Source: Dokdonia donghaensis DSW-1 (lineage in GTDB: Bacteria; Bacteroidota; Bacteroidia; Flavobacteriales; Flavobacteriaceae). From it: 64,000 nucleotides of DNA. The DNA lies in the NCBI RefSeq assembly GCF_001653755.1, contig NZ_CP015125.1, positions 2,861,501-2,925,500 on the forward strand, given 5' to 3'. The position numbers and the translations under genes were made by a program. The notes under the pieces were generated by a model. That model did not search any database and was not told where the DNA came from. It worked only from the letters and a program-made list of their open reading frames with translations. Positions within the stretch are counted from its first letter, which is position 1; every line of letters begins with the position of its first letter. Below, piece by piece: positions 61,582-64,000 of the stretch.

Positions 61582-61709
61582 AGGTGTAAAAATACGCAAG
61601 ATTGAGACGGATATAAATTGATGTTAAAAACATTTTTATTTGAAAAAAAGTTATTAACCTAGTGGTCTGGTAGACTAATAAATATTCAAACACATAACAC
61701 ACTGATACT

Positions 61710-63323
61710 ATGGTATCCAAAGCATTACAAGCCACCTATAGAGAGCGACTTTTTAGACACTTAGACGGTATCGTTACCGCTCCATCTGCGTTTTCGCTTT
61801 ACAAAAAGGGCGTGACTACATATATATTAGATAAAAAAGAGGTCACAATTGGTGATTTGACATCAACCTTTGATGCAAATGAGGGGTACCTAAACGTGGC
61901 ATTGCGACTACTAGCCTCACAAGGATGGCTCGTGCAGCACATAGATAACAGCACAAATACGGTTACTTATAGTATAAATGAGCATACAGCAACAGCTTTT
62001 GCACTATTCCCGCTTTATGAAGAGGTAACAGCACTACAAAAGCTCTCTGAAAATTACCATTTTAGAAAATTTGAGGTAGCTCCTTTTAAAATGTTACAAG
62101 ATATTTTTTCAAAATACCGCAATCATTATGGTATTACGCTATCTCAAGACCCAGCAGAAAAAAGCATACAAGAGCAAGTACTTGCACATATAGAAGGAAG
62201 TATACTAGGGCCTACTCTTGTACATCTGTCTATGAATGGGGCTTTTCATAAATACTTTATGCAGGCAAGCTTTAGGCCAGAAGAGTTTCACGCAGATGGA
62301 GAGAACTTTAAAAAACTATTAGACATACTCACATATTTTGAGCTATTTACTCGCAAAGAACACACGTATCAATTTACAGACAAAGGTCTGTTCTTTGCAA
62401 AGAGAGCCAGTGCATACGGCGTGACTGTTTCTTACATACCTACATTACGTAAGCTTGACGACCTGCTTTTTGGTAATGCGCTTGCGGCAAAATCACAAGG
62501 TGACGGTAGCCAAGAAGGACACGTAGACAGAGCTATGAATGTATGGGGAAGCGGTGGTGCGCACGCTACCTACTTTAAAGTGGTAGATACTATTATACTT
62601 GATATTTTTAACAAACCTATAGACGAGCAACCTAAAGGGATATTAGATATGGGCTGCGGTAACGGTGCTTTTTTAATACACCTTTATAATCTTATTGAGC
62701 GTCACACCCTGCGTGGCAAGCATCTAGATGAACACCCACTTATACTAGTAGGAGCAGATTATAACCAAACAGCAATAGATATTACTAAGCAAAATCTCAT
62801 CCAAGCCGAAATATGGGCAAAAGTGATGTGGGGAGATATAGGTGACCCAGACAGACTTGCTGCCGACTTAAAAAAAGAGTACGACATTGCGCTCGGTGAT
62901 CTGCTTAATGTGCGCTCTTTCTTAGATCATAATCGTGTCTGGAAAGCTCCCTCAACATCGCTCAAGGAAGCGGCTAGCACATCTACAGGCGCCTTTGCCT
63001 ATGAGGGTGCTCGCATAGCAAATAATGATGCTGAGGCCTCACTAGCAGAGCATTTTGGAAAATGGTCTCCATATACGGGTAAACACGGATTATTGCTCAT
63101 AGAGTTACATAGTGTACCTCCAGCAATCGCTGCAAATTATATAGGTAAAACAGCTGTTACTGCCTATGACGCTACCCACGGCTACTCAGACCAATTTATA
63201 GTAGAAGTACCCGTTTTCCATAAAGTGTTAGATAGTATAGGTATGAAGAGAGATGAAAAACTAAGTAAAAAATTCCCAAATAATGATGCGGCAACGGTAA
63301 CTGTAAATCTCTTTAGACACTAG
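61710..63323 (+). CDS. Class I SAM-dependent methyltransferase, 537 aa
   Basis: The N-terminal 280 residues are helical, winged-helix-like (LFRHLDGIVTAPSAFSLYKK, VALRLLASQGWLVQH) and resemble the polyketide-type AprA methyltransferase N-terminus. A Rossmann methyltransferase follows with motif I GILDMGCGNGAFLIHL, an acidic motif II (GADYNQTAID) and motif IV-like YDIALGDLLNVRSFLDH. It is longer than typical small-molecule methyltransferases. It is a standalone gene here with no polyketide neighbours, so the substrate is unknown. Cytoplasmic. Confidence 0.82.
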   Translation: MVSKALQATYRERLFRHLDGIVTAPSAFSLYKKGVTTYILDKKEVTIGDLTSTFDANEGYLNVALRLLASQGWLVQHIDNSTNTVTYSINEHTATAFALFPLYEEVTALQKLSENYHFRKFEVAPFKMLQDIFSKYRNHYGITLSQDPAEKSIQEQVLAHIEGSILGPTLVHLSMNGAFHKYFMQASFRPEEFHADGENFKKLLDILTYFELFTRKEHTYQFTDKGLFFAKRASAYGVTVSYIPTLRKLDDLLFGNALAAKSQGDGSQEGHVDRAMNVWGSGGAHATYFKVVDTIILDIFNKPIDEQPKGILDMGCGNGAFLIHLYNLIERHTLRGKHLDEHPLILVGADYNQTAIDITKQNLIQAEIWAKVMWGDIGDPDRLAADLKKEYDIALGDLLNVRSFLDHNRVWKAPSTSLKEAASTSTGAFAYEGARIANNDAEASLAEHFGKWSPYTGKHGLLLIELHSVPPAIAANYIGKTAVTAYDATHGYSDQFIVEVPVFHKVLDSIGMKRDEKLSKKFPNNDAATVTVNLFRH

Positions 63324-63330
63324 ATTGAGT

Positions 63331-63338
63331 TATCTTTG
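63331..63338 (+). promoter_or_regulatory. Promoter -7 element of the VF530-type gene, leaderless spacing
   Basis: TATCTTTG, then CTATT, then ATG 63344: the same 5-base spacing to the start codon as smpB, suggesting a leaderless message. Confidence 0.5.
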
Positions 63339-63343
63339 CTATT

Positions 63344-63565
63344 ATGGAAGAGAAGCAGCAACAACCTAATAACCCGTTACACGGGGTAAAACTTGTAGAC
63401 ATCTTAGAGTTTCTGGTAGAGAATTATGGCTGGAAAGAAATGAGTCTACAGGTAGATATAAATTGTTTCAAAAAAGATCCTTCTATAAAATCTAGTCTCA
63501 AATTTTTGAGACGTACTCCTTGGGCTAGAGAAAAAGTAGAGCAATTATACCTGCAGTCTATATAA
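63344..63565 (+). CDS. VF530/DUF2132-family DNA-binding-like protein
   Basis: 73 aa, the whole length of the VF530 (DUF2132) domain: NNPLHGVKLVDILEFLVENY, GWKEMSLQVDINCF, IKSSLKFLRRTPWAREKVEQ. The family has a helical SAP/HeH-like fold thought to bind DNA; a direct role is not known. Cytoplasmic. It is a short monocistronic gene between the methyltransferase and a shared terminator. Confidence 0.9.
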   Translation: MEEKQQQPNNPLHGVKLVDILEFLVENYGWKEMSLQVDINCFKKDPSIKSSLKFLRRTPWAREKVEQLYLQSI

Positions 63566-63599
63566 AAAACGCGTTATCAATAACTGAATAACGCGTTTA
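63566..63599. terminator. Bidirectional terminator between convergent genes
   Basis: AAAACGCGTTAT, loop, ATAACGCGTTT. It serves the VF530-type gene and the VWA gene coming from the right. Confidence 0.8.
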
Positions 63600-63623
63600 C
63601 AAACAAACTAAAAAACAGTTATT

Positions 63624-64000
63624 CTATAAGGCGCTCTCTACCCCTGCGTACTTCTCAATGAGACGTACTATGAGGTCATTGAGTTTTTCTACTTTTACAT
63701 CTTCTGTAGTAGGTTCCATATGGTCATTACCTATACCGCTATCATCTGTAAGGAAAACATAAGTTCCATTTGTAGCAATGCTAAAAGATCGCATCAGGAA
63801 TTCTACTTCTTTATTTGCTCCACTAGCTACAACAGGTATTATTTTTATGCCCATCTCTCGGGCTTTTTTAATCTGTGATTTTATGAGCTCCACATTTTGC
63901 GCCGTGTAGTGTGGGGGTGCGTCTAGCATCAAGAATAGTAGCTTTGCTTTAGCATCCTTATTCCAAGATTGAGAGAGGGATACTTTTAAAGCTTCCTCTA
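63624..64000 (-). CDS. VWA-like domain protein, C-terminal part (cut by the window end)
   Basis: Minus-strand frame open from the right window edge to TAA-side stop at 63624; 125 codons are present and the N-terminus lies outside. Visible: KLLFLMLDAPPHY, then LIKSQIKKAREMGIKIIPVVASG with a following helix and the strand TNGTYVFLTDDSGIGNDH. DAPPH and the GIKIIPVVASG strand are typical of the von Willebrand factor A fold (VWA-containing secreted proteins). The MIDAS start DxSxS, if any, is outside the window. Function unknown. Confidence 0.75.
   Translation of the reverse strand, partial: EEALKVSLSQSWNKDAKAKLLFLMLDAPPHYTAQNVELIKSQIKKAREMGIKIIPVVASGANKEVEFLMRSFSIATNGTYVFLTDDSGIGNDHMEPTTEDVKVEKLNDLIVRLIEKYAGVESAL

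Overview
The window comes from a marine-type member of the Flavobacteriaceae. The grounds are the AT-rich genes, Bacteroidota-type promoters (TAnnTTTG), flavobacterial protein families (DUF5686, DUF6503, DUF6952, paired DUF368) and a very frequent 14-bp palindrome, GCTTTCGCGAAAGC. I associate that palindrome with Dokdonia and close relatives; the genus is an inference.

Layout. (1) 1-19,641 is a one-directional array of about 15 gene cassettes, all on the + strand. Eleven cassettes are bounded by 9-14 bp inverted repeats whose sequence differs from cassette to cassette: the bases just before the first gene are the reverse complement of the bases just after the last gene. Ten of these pairs are perfect and one has a single mismatch. 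The 3' copy is followed by a hairpin-forming stretch of about 120-200 bp, then by a repeated non-coding spacer. This is the geometry of integron cassettes and attC sites: the two repeat copies would be joined in an excised circle, and the two toxin-antitoxin cassettes have textbook GTTAGGT/ACCTAAC boxes. No integrase gene is in the window, and the array runs off the left edge. Spacers of type A (nine full copies and one partial, to 14,143) carry a 211-215 bp segment with perfect 14-bp inverted ends. Spacers of type B (14,869-18,462) instead carry the host 14-bp palindrome.

Cassette cargo: two unknown proteins; a caspase-like protease with a Schlafen/AlbA_2-type partner; lipoproteins; a DUF7003-like protein; a leucine-rich-like protein; two near-identical ParD/ParE cassettes; a PLD-type nuclease with helicase-associated repeats; VOC and NTF2-like proteins; an amidohydrolase; a CPCC-type zinc protein; and unknown secreted proteins. 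This mixture of toxin-antitoxin, candidate defence and orphan genes is typical of large cassette arrays.

(2) 19,893-36,000 is core genome: a coiled-coil membrane protein, GNAT, trmD, prfB (with its programmed +1 frameshift), a CPBP protease, an Lrp regulator divergent from a Cys/Met-type PLP enzyme, nhaC, a peroxide-defence cluster (2-Cys peroxiredoxin, thioredoxin, DUF6952, tpx), dgkA, and ftsK-lolA-LptF/G-ribBA. (3) 36,156-45,444 holds the SRP RNA (minus strand), a glutamine cyclotransferase, cell-surface proteins, smpB, a DUF6503 lipoprotein, a histidine phosphatase and a 43-residue membrane ORF. (4) 45,503-51,867 is a minus-strand run: TPR protein, two DUF368 transporters, aroE, DUF349 protein. 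(5) 52,089-64,000 holds a gene with an early in-frame stop, an esterase-like protein, an M14 peptidase and amidohydrolase pair, ettA, pabB, a methyltransferase, a VF530-type protein and a VWA gene cut by the window end.

Main candidates for something new are the cassette array with its alternating structured spacers, and the caspase plus Schlafen-like cassette inside it.
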